Source: Marinomonas sargassi
Lineage (GTDB): Bacteria > Pseudomonadota > Gammaproteobacteria > Pseudomonadales > Marinomonadaceae
Assembly: GCF_025716875.1 (NCBI RefSeq)
Contig: NZ_JAOVZB010000001.1
Coordinates: 868,001 to 932,000 of the forward strand
Length of the DNA stretch: 64,000 nucleotides
Reading direction: 5' to 3'
Part shown: in pieces, positions 17,295-25,172 of the stretch
How the letters are laid out: each line of letters begins with the position of its first letter
How positions within the stretch are numbered: position 1 is the first letter of the stretch
Position numbers and translations under genes: made by a program
The notes under the pieces: model-generated
The model's database searches: none
Seen by the model: only the letters and a program-made list of their open reading frames with translations
What the model was told of the DNA's origin: nothing

Positions 17295-18134
17295 ATGAAA
17301 ACTTCATCCCCCCTAATAAGCCTGCTGCTCAATTGGCGGCTGCATGCAATAGTTGTTGCTATATCTGTCCTATCTGAATGGATTGGAATTCAAAGTATCC
17401 CAGTTGCTAATGCGAAACTGCTGTTCCTTCCGCTATTTTATGCTTTTGCACTTTGCCTTTTCTTGAACCCTAATATCACTAAATTCTCAGGAAAGATTTT
17501 AACGAAAAAAGGTGCCTCAATTGCTGCACCGCTTATTGTTATCGGTATCCTGCCTTTCATTGCTAAGTTTGGAACCTTGATTGGTCCTGCTCTTCCTAAA
17601 ATTGCGGAAGCCGGCCCTGCTATGGTGATGCAAGAGTTAGGAAACCTAGGCACTATGCTAATTGCTATGCCGATTGCGGTACTCATTTTCAAAATGGGAC
17701 GAGAAGCGATTGGAGCGACCTATTCCATTGCCCGTGAACCTAACATCGCTTTGATTTCAGATCGCTACGGCCTGAAAAGTAATGAAGGCATAGGCGTTAT
17801 GGGCGTGTACGTTATGGGTACCATGTTCGGTACTATTTACTTCTCGCTACTAGCAGGCTTTTTAGCAACCACAGGATGGCTTGATCCAAGAGCCCTTGCA
17901 ATGGCTTGTGGTGTGGGTAGTGGCAGTATGACAGCAGCATGTTCTGGTACATTGGCCTCGGCTTACCCAACAATGAAAGACGAGATCTTAGCCTTTGCTG
18001 GTGCCAGTAACTTATTGACTAATGCTACTGGTCTATATGTTGCGATATTCATCGCTTTGCCATTCTCTGAGTGGTTCTACAAAAAATTGTCAGGCGAAAC
18101 TGCCAGCGATCTAACAACGAAAGAGGCCAACTAA
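17295..18134 (+). CDS. DUF3100-like multi-pass membrane protein (putative transporter, large subunit)
   Basis: This 279-residue, very hydrophobic protein has about seven to nine membrane helices: LHAIVVAISVLSEWIGI near the start, LLFLPLFYAFALCLFL, APLIVIGILPFIA, GVMGVYVMGTMFGTIYFSLL, a glycine/serine-rich ACGVGSGSMTAACSGTLA re-entrant-like segment and a last helix before EWFYKKL. I take it as DUF3100-like from memory; biochemical function is not known to me. A CGGAG site precedes the ATG. The next gene starts one base after its stop, so the two are translationally coupled and probably form one complex. Being followed by an amidohydrolase suggests import of its substrate. Confidence 0.7.
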   Translation: MKTSSPLISLLLNWRLHAIVVAISVLSEWIGIQSIPVANAKLLFLPLFYAFALCLFLNPNITKFSGKILTKKGASIAAPLIVIGILPFIAKFGTLIGPALPKIAEAGPAMVMQELGNLGTMLIAMPIAVLIFKMGREAIGATYSIAREPNIALISDRYGLKSNEGIGVMGVYVMGTMFGTIYFSLLAGFLATTGWLDPRALAMACGVGSGSMTAACSGTLASAYPTMKDEILAFAGASNLLTNATGLYVAIFIALPFSEWFYKKLSGETASDLTTKEAN

Positions 18135-18135
18135 G

Positions 18136-18615
18136 ATGAGTACTAGTATCGAAAATACGCTTCCACATGAAGAAGAAACAAAGTTAACCTTTAAAGAAAA
18201 CCTGATTGCCTTAGCCGTTATTTCACTAGTGAGCTTAGTAAGTAACTGGGCTGGCACAGGAGCAACCCCAATCGAAACCTTACCTGCCATGCTGATTATT
18301 TATGCCATGGTTGTTGCAGGGTTGGTTTTAGCAAAAATGATTCCTATTGGTTTCCCTGCGGTTGCTTGGGTGTCACTAGTGAGTGTTTTGTTAACGATTC
18401 CTATGTCGCCTGTGTCTGAGCCGATTTTGGCGGAATTAAAAAGCATCAGCTTTCTTGCTATGGTAACGCCAATTTTGGCCTACGCTGCGATTGCTATTAC
18501 CAAAATGGAAGTGGACTTATTTAAGCGTTCTGGTTTTAAAATTGCCATCATTTCTATCTTGGTGTTTACCGGTACTTATGTTGGTTCAGCATTCGTTGCC
18601 AATACTTTTCTTTAA
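18136..18615 (+). CDS. Small multi-pass membrane protein, partner of the DUF3100-like protein
   Basis: The 159-residue protein has five predicted helices (about 24-44, 53-73, 78-95, 109-128, 136-155). Its first two helices, around VISLVSLVSNWAGTGATPIE, resemble the start of the preceding protein (VAISVLSEWIGIQSIPVA), so the pair may descend from one duplicated unit. It starts one base after the upstream stop codon. No specific function can be assigned; the obligatory pairing and context suggest the second half of a two-component transporter. Confidence 0.65.
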   Translation: MSTSIENTLPHEEETKLTFKENLIALAVISLVSLVSNWAGTGATPIETLPAMLIIYAMVVAGLVLAKMIPIGFPAVAWVSLVSVLLTIPMSPVSEPILAELKSISFLAMVTPILAYAAIAITKMEVDLFKRSGFKIAIISILVFTGTYVGSAFVANTFL

Positions 18616-18636
18616 CATCAACTAAAGAAGTCAATT

Positions 18637-18665
18637 GGGCGACTTAGCATCATGTTAGCTCGCCC
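18637..18665 (+). terminator. Possible weak terminator or processing hairpin inside the cluster
   Basis: GGGCGA/TCGCCC outer stem (18637-18642 with 18660-18665) with an imperfect inner stem, followed by ATTTTAAT. It lies between the transporter genes and the amidohydrolase gene and could reduce, not abolish, downstream transcription. Confidence 0.4.
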
Positions 18666-18717
18666 ATTTTAATGCCGATAAAAACACATTTGGCGAAAGC
18701 GTAATTTTGGAATAATT

Positions 18718-19872
18718 ATGATTGATATGAAACAGCTTATTGCAGAAGCAACTGAGTGGAGAAGGAACTTTCACCAACACCCTGAACTTGGTTTTGTAGA
18801 ACATAAAACCTCGAAAAAGGTCGCAGAATTACTGCAAGAGTTTGGTTTAGAAGTGCACACAGATATTGCTGTAACGGGTGTGGTTGGAGTGCTAAAAAAT
18901 GGCGACGGACCCACTATAGGTTTACGTGCAGATATGGATGCTTTACCCATGCAAGAGCTTGGGGATTCTGATTATAAATCCCAGCATCAAGGTTGCATGC
19001 ACGGCTGTGGTCACGATGGACATACTGCCATGTTACTAGGCGCAGCACGTTATCTTTCCGCAACAAAGAATTTCAAGGGCACAGTGTATTTTATCTTCCA
19101 GCCAGCTGAAGAGATGCTCGGTGGCGGTAAGAAAATGATTGAAGACGGTTTATTTAAACGTTTTCCAATGGATGCCATATATGGCCTACATAACTGGCCC
19201 GGCTTACCGGCAGGGCATGTTGCCGTTAATGATGGCGCTATGATGGCCTCTCTAGATTCTTTTGAAATTACGGTTAAAGGCGTTGGTTGTCATGCGGCTA
19301 TGCCCCACCTAGGTGTAGACCCTATTGTGGCGGCCTCAGAATTAGTATTGAAGTTGCAAACGATCGTATCGCGCCATGTTTCCCCTTTGGAGTCTGCTGT
19401 GGTCAGCGTCACCATGTTCAATAGCGGCGAAGCGATGAATGTCATTCCTGAATTAGCTTCATTAAAAGGCACAGTACGATGCTTGAACCGAGAAGTACGT
19501 TCGCAAGTTGAAAAGCTGATGACAGATTATGTGGCAAGTTATAACAGCTTGTCAGACCTAGAAGTAAAACTTAATTACGAAAAAGGTTACCCAGTTACCG
19601 TAAACACACCTGAAAATGCGGCTATAGTTCATGAAGTGGCGGGTAACTTACTGGATGAAGAAGAGGTGCATTATAATATTCCCCCTTCTATGGCATCGGA
19701 AGATTTTGCTTGTATGCTAGAAGAATGCCCAGGTGCGTATTTCTGGTTAGGTGTTGACGAAGGAGAGTCAGTGCCCTTGCATAACCCTCACTATGACTTT
19801 AACGACAAGGTCATTGGCGGAGCGATTGAGTTTTGGTGCGCACTAGTCGCCGATCAGCTCCCCGTCACTTAA
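18718..19872 (+). CDS. M20 family amidohydrolase (hippurate hydrolase / N-acyl-amino-acid amidohydrolase type)
   Basis: This cytosolic metal-dependent amidase (384 residues) belongs to peptidase family M20D. Visible landmarks are WRRNFHQHPELGF at the N-terminus, GLRADMDALPM, the metal-ligand segment MHGCGHDGHTAMLLGAA, the FQPAEE catalytic glutamate and a C-terminal histidine in PLHNPHYDF. Members cleave N-acyl groups, or other small amides, from amino acids; IAA-amino acid hydrolases and YxeP are relatives. It lies 102 bases after the membrane-protein pair and 64 bases before the LysR gene. Substrate inferred from context: an N-acyl amino acid or a serine conjugate. Confidence 0.88.
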   Translation: MIDMKQLIAEATEWRRNFHQHPELGFVEHKTSKKVAELLQEFGLEVHTDIAVTGVVGVLKNGDGPTIGLRADMDALPMQELGDSDYKSQHQGCMHGCGHDGHTAMLLGAARYLSATKNFKGTVYFIFQPAEEMLGGGKKMIEDGLFKRFPMDAIYGLHNWPGLPAGHVAVNDGAMMASLDSFEITVKGVGCHAAMPHLGVDPIVAASELVLKLQTIVSRHVSPLESAVVSVTMFNSGEAMNVIPELASLKGTVRCLNREVRSQVEKLMTDYVASYNSLSDLEVKLNYEKGYPVTVNTPENAAIVHEVAGNLLDEEEVHYNIPPSMASEDFACMLEECPGAYFWLGVDEGESVPLHNPHYDFNDKVIGGAIEFWCALVADQLPVT

Positions 19873-19936
19873 CACTGCAGGATGCATTCTAGTTTGTTTG
19901 TTTTCTTATTCGTCTGTAGTTGATAAGGCTGACTTA

Positions 19937-20851
19937 ATGAAAGAAATTAATACCAAGCGATTGGTGTATTTTTATGAAGCCGTTTCTTTAGGCACGATTC
20001 GTTCTGCTGCGGATAAGTTAGGTCTCGCCCCTTCTGCTATCAGTCGTCAAATTACCCAACTAGAAGAAGAACTTTCTTGCACCCTGATCGAACGTAATCG
20101 TAAAGGGGTTTGCCCAACGGAAGCGGGTAGCTTATTACTTAAGTACTATCGTGAAGCTGTGGCGAACGAGGAAGGTTATCTATCTGAGTTAAGAGCCTTA
20201 AAGGGGCTCAAATCGGGGCACATTACTTTAGCAATAGGGGAAGGCTTTATTGGGGAGTTGATGTCGACAGTGTTACCTGAATTCCAGAAAAAACATCCGG
20301 AATTAACGGTGACGATACATGTGGCGGGCTCCAATGAGCTGATTCGAAAAGTAGAAGAAGATGAAGCTCATATTGGGGTGCTATTCCATCCGCCGCAGCG
20401 CCATAAGCTGCGTTCCCATGAAGTGTCATTACATCCTTTGTGCGCCATTGTGCCGCCTGAACACCCTTTGATTAGCTTAGGTAGACCAGTGCATTTAGAA
20501 GACATAGAGCCATATCCATTGGTTCTACAAGAGAAAGAGTTTGGTGTGAGGCAGTTGATTGCGGTCGCTGAGTTTCAGCATCGAGTGAGGCTGGTTCCCA
20601 CTATGACAGTGAACTCCTTCAGCATCCTAAAAGAGTTTGTACGCTCCAATATGGGCGTCACCATTTTGCCCGAGTTTGTCGTGCGCCGTGAGCTGAACGA
20701 CAAACATGTGGTTTCTTTACCCATTGAAGACCCAGTGCTTTCCACGGGCGAAGTACACATAGCGACCCGATTGGGTCGCCAATTATCAGAAGCATCATTG
20801 GAACTGCTTAAACATTTACAGTTATGGATGCGCGATTTCCATGTGGATTAG
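19937..20851 (+). CDS. LysR-family transcriptional regulator of the amidohydrolase/serine cluster
   Basis: An N-terminal winged HTH (TKRLVYFYEAVSLGTIRSAADKLGLAPSAISRQITQLEEEL, shortened here as LGLAPSAISRQITQLEEEL) is followed by a periplasmic-binding-like effector domain. The ATG at 19937 is preferred to the TTG at 19898 because AAGG is well placed 8 bases upstream and the HTH starts directly; this gives 304 residues. Encoded inside the cluster, 18 bases before sdaA, it probably responds to the imported compound or a breakdown product. Confidence 0.88.
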   Translation: MKEINTKRLVYFYEAVSLGTIRSAADKLGLAPSAISRQITQLEEELSCTLIERNRKGVCPTEAGSLLLKYYREAVANEEGYLSELRALKGLKSGHITLAIGEGFIGELMSTVLPEFQKKHPELTVTIHVAGSNELIRKVEEDEAHIGVLFHPPQRHKLRSHEVSLHPLCAIVPPEHPLISLGRPVHLEDIEPYPLVLQEKEFGVRQLIAVAEFQHRVRLVPTMTVNSFSILKEFVRSNMGVTILPEFVVRRELNDKHVVSLPIEDPVLSTGEVHIATRLGRQLSEASLELLKHLQLWMRDFHVD

Positions 20852-20869
20852 TGAGTAAGAGGTATTAGC

Positions 20870-22252
20870 ATGGCAATTAGTTTTTTTGATTTATTTAAAG
20901 TGGGTATTGGCCCTTCGAGTTCCCATACCGTTGGCCCTATGGTGGCTGCGAACCAATTCGTTCATCAACTTGAAGACCTCCATCTGCTCGACAAAACCAG
21001 CCGTGTAAAAGTAGATTTATACGGCTCCCTTGGTGCCACAGGCAAAGGCCATGGCACGGGTTCTGCGGTGCTAATGGGGCTAGAGGGGGAGATGCCTGAA
21101 AGCATTGATCCAGCTCCTGTTACGGACAGAGTGAGAGGCATTCAAGAAACGGCTCAGCTGAACTTGTTGGGTAAACACAGCATTGTTATGCAGGTAGACA
21201 GTGACCTTATTTATCACAAAATTGATCGTTTAGAATTCCACGCGAACGGCATGACATTACAAGCGTTTGATGATGATTTCGAGTGCCTACATAGTGCGAC
21301 ATTTTATTCTGTCGGCGGTGGCTTCATTGTCAAAGAAGACGAACAAGGTAATGTTGCTTTAGTGGAAGACACCACGCCTTTACCTCACACCTTCCATGAC
21401 GCTAAAACGTTACTTTCCATCTGTAAGCAAGAGTCAAAAAGCATTGCTGAAATCATGATGGAAAACGAGCAAACGTGGTGTTCAACGGATGCCATCAAAG
21501 CAGGCATTCTAAATATTTGGGCGGTTATGCAAGGCTGTGTGCAAATGGGCATGAGGCAAGAAGGCATCTTACCCGGTGGCCTAAAAGTGAAACGTCGAGC
21601 AGCCAGCTTGTATCGTGATTTATCGAGTAAATCTTCTATGGAGCTCATTACTCCAGCGTTAGGGGCGATGGACTGGGTGAACCTCTATGCGCTAGCGGTG
21701 AATGAAGAAAACGCAGCTGGTGGCCGAGTAGTTACCGCACCAACCAATGGCGCAGCGGGCATCATCCCTGCGGTATTGCATTATTACTTCGAGTTTTGCC
21801 CGAATGCTACGGAGCAAGGAGTCATCGACTTCTTCTTAACCGCTACCGCCATTGGGGTACTTTTCAAAGAAAACGCCTCTATTTCTGGGGCAGAAGTGGG
21901 TTGCCAAGGGGAAGTGGGTTCGGCTTGCTCTATGGCCGCAGCAGGCTTAGCAGCTGCACTGGGTGGCACACCAGAGCAAATAGAAAACGCTGCGGAAATC
22001 GGCATGGAACATAACCTAGGCCTCACCTGTGACCCAATAGGCGGGCTAGTGCAAGTACCTTGCATCGAACGCAACGCCATGGCTGCCATGAAAGCTATCA
22101 ACTCCGCCAGCATGGCACTACGAGGTAACGGCACTCATCACGTCTCTTTAGATAAAGTAATCGCCACCATGCGAGCCACAGGGCGAGACATGAACGAAAA
22201 GTACAAAGAAACCTCACGGGGCGGATTAGCGGTTAACGTGATTGAGTGTTAG
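20870..22252 (+). CDS. sdaA: L-serine ammonia-lyase (iron-sulfur, single-chain)
   Basis: This enzyme deaminates L-serine to pyruvate and ammonia using a [4Fe-4S] cluster. The N-terminal [20 protein letters not shown] is diagnostic. Cysteines at 345, 387 and 398 align (offset two) with the cluster ligands remembered for the Legionella enzyme, and the chain ends in a cysteine (C460), the tail that plugs the active site in that enzyme. 460 residues, normal. Eighteen bases after the LysR gene, and closed by an intrinsic terminator, so it is the last gene of this cluster. Confidence 0.95.
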   Translation: MAISFFDLFKVGIGPSSSHTVGPMVAANQFVHQLEDLHLLDKTSRVKVDLYGSLGATGKGHGTGSAVLMGLEGEMPESIDPAPVTDRVRGIQETAQLNLLGKHSIVMQVDSDLIYHKIDRLEFHANGMTLQAFDDDFECLHSATFYSVGGGFIVKEDEQGNVALVEDTTPLPHTFHDAKTLLSICKQESKSIAEIMMENEQTWCSTDAIKAGILNIWAVMQGCVQMGMRQEGILPGGLKVKRRAASLYRDLSSKSSMELITPALGAMDWVNLYALAVNEENAAGGRVVTAPTNGAAGIIPAVLHYYFEFCPNATEQGVIDFFLTATAIGVLFKENASISGAEVGCQGEVGSACSMAAAGLAAALGGTPEQIENAAEIGMEHNLGLTCDPIGGLVQVPCIERNAMAAMKAINSASMALRGNGTHHVSLDKVIATMRATGRDMNEKYKETSRGGLAVNVIEC

Positions 22253-22257
22253 CCGCT

Positions 22258-22292
22258 TCACGCTTTTACGCGCAGAAAAGTGTGACTTTTTA
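22258..22292 (+). terminator. Intrinsic terminator after sdaA
   Basis: 10-bp stem TCACGCTTTT/AAAAGTGTGA (one G-T wobble; 22258-22267 with 22276-22285), 8-base loop, followed by CTTTTT. It starts six bases after the sdaA stop codon. Confidence 0.75.
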
Positions 22293-22293
22293 C

Positions 22294-22897
22294 ATTCATT
22301 TATAAAAGTCATGAACATAACGATTTATGTGAGTAATTATTACCCGTTAGGTACATAATTCCTCTAGCTTTACCTCCTCACTTCCCTCCCGTTTAAATTT
22401 TCACTATCAGTGTAGTGTTTTCCATAGTTTTTTAATTGCTTTAGAGTAAGCAGGCATTATGGTTGGCGTGGTGCAATTGAAAGTGCAGAGAAAAAATAAC
22501 CTTGTGCGATTATCCGCAGTTGATAATATGTGCAAACTTTATTTTAGAGAGAGTTGAGTCCAGTTAAATTAAAGCTGTGCTGTGCAAAAGGCGTAAATGT
22601 TAAACGCTTGACCCCGATTATTCTATACAGGAGCTGGTGTTACTGGTTTAAAGTTGGCGCGCTAATACGCGCCTGAAAGAAAGCTATACAGCTACCACGC
22701 ATGATTCTGAGTAACAGCTTAAATCGGTTGCTTGTCTTTACAGGATGAGCTGAAAGTAATGCATTAAGATCGTCGAATACAATGGGAAACCACAATTCAC
22801 TGATAATTTTAAATAATTATACGTAGTTAACCCTATTTTTGAATATATAGCTTTTTATTAATATTTAGATATGCAGATATCTTAAAATGAGAAAATT
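22294..22897. other. Non-coding left flank of the defence island
   Basis: About 600 bases without a credible gene, integrase remnant or tRNA. Visible items are a short GC-rich hairpin GGCGCG/CGCGCC (22656-22673) without a T-run, and near the right end a palindrome at 22867-22882. Base composition becomes clearly more AT-rich toward the methyltransferase gene. The island's left boundary probably lies here. Confidence 0.45.
22867..22882. promoter_or_regulatory. Candidate operator in front of the restriction-modification operon
   Basis: Palindrome AGATAT-GCAG-ATATCT, 15 bases upstream of the first methyltransferase ATG, so it lies in the leader or overlaps the promoter. Short palindromes here are often autoregulatory sites of methyltransferases or controller proteins; none is proven. 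Confidence 0.4.
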
Positions 22898-24034
22898 ATG
22901 TCGATAGAACTAAGAGGTAGTGACTATAACTTCCTTCGAGAAACGAAGAGTAAATTTGATGAAGTATTGACTTCGAATTCTCATATTCGAATTGTAGATC
23001 TTTTTTCGGGCTGTGGAGGAACCAGCTTAGGGGCTGTCGAGGCTATTAGAACAAAAGGGTTAACTGCAACTATCTCAGCTGCTGTTGAGTGGGATAAGGT
23101 TACAGCTGAATGTTTTAAAGAAAACTTTTCTCCAGATACGATGTTGAATACTGATATCACTACATTACTTGATGGAAGAGCAGGCGAGCAGCTAACAGAG
23201 AGCGAGCGAAAATTTCAGGATACATGTGGTCACGTTGATATACTTTTAGGAGGCCCCCCCTGCCAAGGACATTCAAGTTTAAATAACTATAGCCGAATGA
23301 ATGACCCGAAAAATGCCCTTTATTTCAAAATGGCTAGGGCTGCCGAAGTACTGAAGCCAGAATTTATATTTATTGAAAATGTAGTTGGTGCTGTAAATGA
23401 CCGTTCGGGAGTAGTCCAGAGGACAATTGAGAGGCTCCAAGATTTGGGGTATTTGATAAGTAAAGGGGTTATTGATTGTAAGGAATTGGGACTAGCTCAG
23501 TCTAGGAAGAGATTTATATTGATGGCATCTAAAGGTAAATCTATCCCTAGTACGGATAGTATTTTAAAAAAGTATTCATTAGAACCAAAAAGCCTTAGCT
23601 GGGCTATTGGTGATTTGATAGGAAGTGCCAAATCTGGAGATATTTTTAATGAGCCGTCAAAACCATCAAAAGAAAACTTAGAGCGAATAAATTATTTATT
23701 TGAAAGTAATTTGTATGATTTACCTAATGAAATGCGACCTCCATGTCATAGAGATAAAAAGCATTCCTATAATAGCATTTACGGTCGGTTAAGCTGGGAT
23801 AAGCCTTCACAAACGTTAACTGGTGGGTTCTATAATATGAGTATGGGACGCTATATTCACCCTGAAGAAAAGAGAACTTTAACTGCCCATGAAGCAGCAA
23901 GAATACAGGGTTTTCCCGATTTTTTTAATTTTTATCCTGCTTTAAAGAGAACATCCTTAGCACAAATAATAGGGAATGCTGTACCGCCTAAACTTGCATT
24001 TTCATGTGTAATGGAGTTGATTGAGAATGATTGA
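22898..24034 (+). CDS. DNA (cytosine-5) methyltransferase M1
   Basis: C5-cytosine methyltransferase, 378 residues. Motif I DLFSGCGG is at 34-41, the catalytic PC motif GGPPCQGHS at 118-126 (nucleophile C122), ENV at 160-162, motif VIII LAQSRKRFIL, then a target-recognition region, the TLTGGFYNMS segment and motif X region IGNAVPP. It would methylate one strand or one form of the system's recognition site to protect self DNA. It overlaps the second methyltransferase gene by 8 bases. The sequence is noticeably AT-rich compared with the core genes on either side, consistent with horizontal acquisition. Recognition sequence cannot be read from the protein. Confidence 0.93.
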   Translation: MSIELRGSDYNFLRETKSKFDEVLTSNSHIRIVDLFSGCGGTSLGAVEAIRTKGLTATISAAVEWDKVTAECFKENFSPDTMLNTDITTLLDGRAGEQLTESERKFQDTCGHVDILLGGPPCQGHSSLNNYSRMNDPKNALYFKMARAAEVLKPEFIFIENVVGAVNDRSGVVQRTIERLQDLGYLISKGVIDCKELGLAQSRKRFILMASKGKSIPSTDSILKKYSLEPKSLSWAIGDLIGSAKSGDIFNEPSKPSKENLERINYLFESNLYDLPNEMRPPCHRDKKHSYNSIYGRLSWDKPSQTLTGGFYNMSMGRYIHPEEKRTLTAHEAARIQGFPDFFNFYPALKRTSLAQIIGNAVPPKLAFSCVMELIEND

Positions 24035-25163
24035 TAAATGTGTGTTCGGTATTTTTTCTGGCATTGGAGGAATAGAGTTAGGCATGGCTAAGGGAGGCTT
24101 TTATTCCGTAGCGCTATGTGAGATAGATAAAGCTGCAAAACATGTCCTTGAAACAAAATTCCCAGGTATAAAAGTATTTGATGACGTTAGAGCTATAAAA
24201 AAAGTCCCAGAAGGCACTAAAATAATAACCGCAGGATTTCCTTGTCAAGATTTATCGTCGTCTGGAAAAAAATCCGGTATTTCTGGTGAGCAATCATTTT
24301 TAATAGATGAAGTATTTAGACTCTTATCTAACAGTAAAAATATTGACTGGGTGATTTTGGAAAACGTAAAGTTCATGCTGCACTTAAATAAAGGTAGTGC
24401 AATGGATTATATTACTAATGAGTTTGAAAAACTTGGTTATAACTGGGCTTATAGAGTAGTAAATACAGAATCATTTGGCCTTCCCCAGAGGCGTCATCGT
24501 GTGATTTTTATAGCTTCTAAATGTTTTGACCCTAGAAGGGTTTTATTTGTCGATGATGCTAAAGAGAGCCCTAATAAAAACTCATCTTCAGATGAAGTGC
24601 CAAGAGGTTTTTATTGGACAGAGGGTAGATATTCGACTGGTATGGCCCATAACTCGATACCTCCATTAAAAGCAGGCTCGACGATCGGTATACCTAGTCC
24701 TCCAGCTATACTGTTTCCAGATGGGGCAGTAGGTACTCCAAGTATTTTAGATGCAGAAAGGCTGCAGGGCTTTCCTGAAAACTGGACGAAGCCATCAGAG
24801 GATATTATGCGGCCATCTCACAGGTGGAAACTTATTGGTAATAGTGTGAGCGTGCCTATTTTTCACTGGGTATCTCATAGGATAAATAAACCATTAGATT
24901 ATGATGGAACTCACGATCCAGCTCTTACTGATTCAAAGTGGCCTAATGCGGCTTGGTCAATTAAAAAAATTAGAAAGCAATCGATGGTTTCTGAATGGCC
25001 GAAAAATGAAGAGTTTATTGGTCTGAATAAATTTTTAAAGTACCCAGTAAAACCTCTATCTTTTAAAGCTGCTACCGGTTACTTATCTAGGGCTAAAAGT
25101 GGAAACTTGAACCACCCTGATGGATTTATTAGTAAGTTAGAAGAATATACGAATAATATTTAA
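24027..25163 (+). CDS. DNA (cytosine-5) methyltransferase M2
   Basis: This second, quite different C5-cytosine methyltransferase has 378 residues. Motif I FSGIGGIELG is at 10-19, catalytic GFPCQDLS at 70-77 (C73), ENV at 112-114, QRRHRVIFIAS (motif VIII), and motif X region IGNSVSVP. The ATG at 24027 overlaps the end of M1 by 8 bases and is preferred to TTG at 24021. A C-terminal extension of about 80 residues follows motif X. Paired C5 methyltransferases typically serve asymmetric recognition sites, one for each strand, as in LlaJI. AT-rich. Confidence 0.92.
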   Translation: MIDKCVFGIFSGIGGIELGMAKGGFYSVALCEIDKAAKHVLETKFPGIKVFDDVRAIKKVPEGTKIITAGFPCQDLSSSGKKSGISGEQSFLIDEVFRLLSNSKNIDWVILENVKFMLHLNKGSAMDYITNEFEKLGYNWAYRVVNTESFGLPQRRHRVIFIASKCFDPRRVLFVDDAKESPNKNSSSDEVPRGFYWTEGRYSTGMAHNSIPPLKAGSTIGIPSPPAILFPDGAVGTPSILDAERLQGFPENWTKPSEDIMRPSHRWKLIGNSVSVPIFHWVSHRINKPLDYDGTHDPALTDSKWPNAAWSIKKIRKQSMVSEWPKNEEFIGLNKFLKYPVKPLSFKAATGYLSRAKSGNLNHPDGFISKLEEYTNNI

Positions 25164-25172
25164 GGAGTGGAA

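Noticed and set aside
22459..22557. 32-codon ATG frame in the gap between sdaA and the methyltransferase gene
   Set aside because: No ribosome binding site, no recognisable sequence, and length expected by chance in AT-rich DNA.
22656..22673. GC-rich hairpin GGCGCG/CGCGCC before the island
   Set aside because: No T-run and no gene ending nearby; considered as terminator or att-like element but unsupported.
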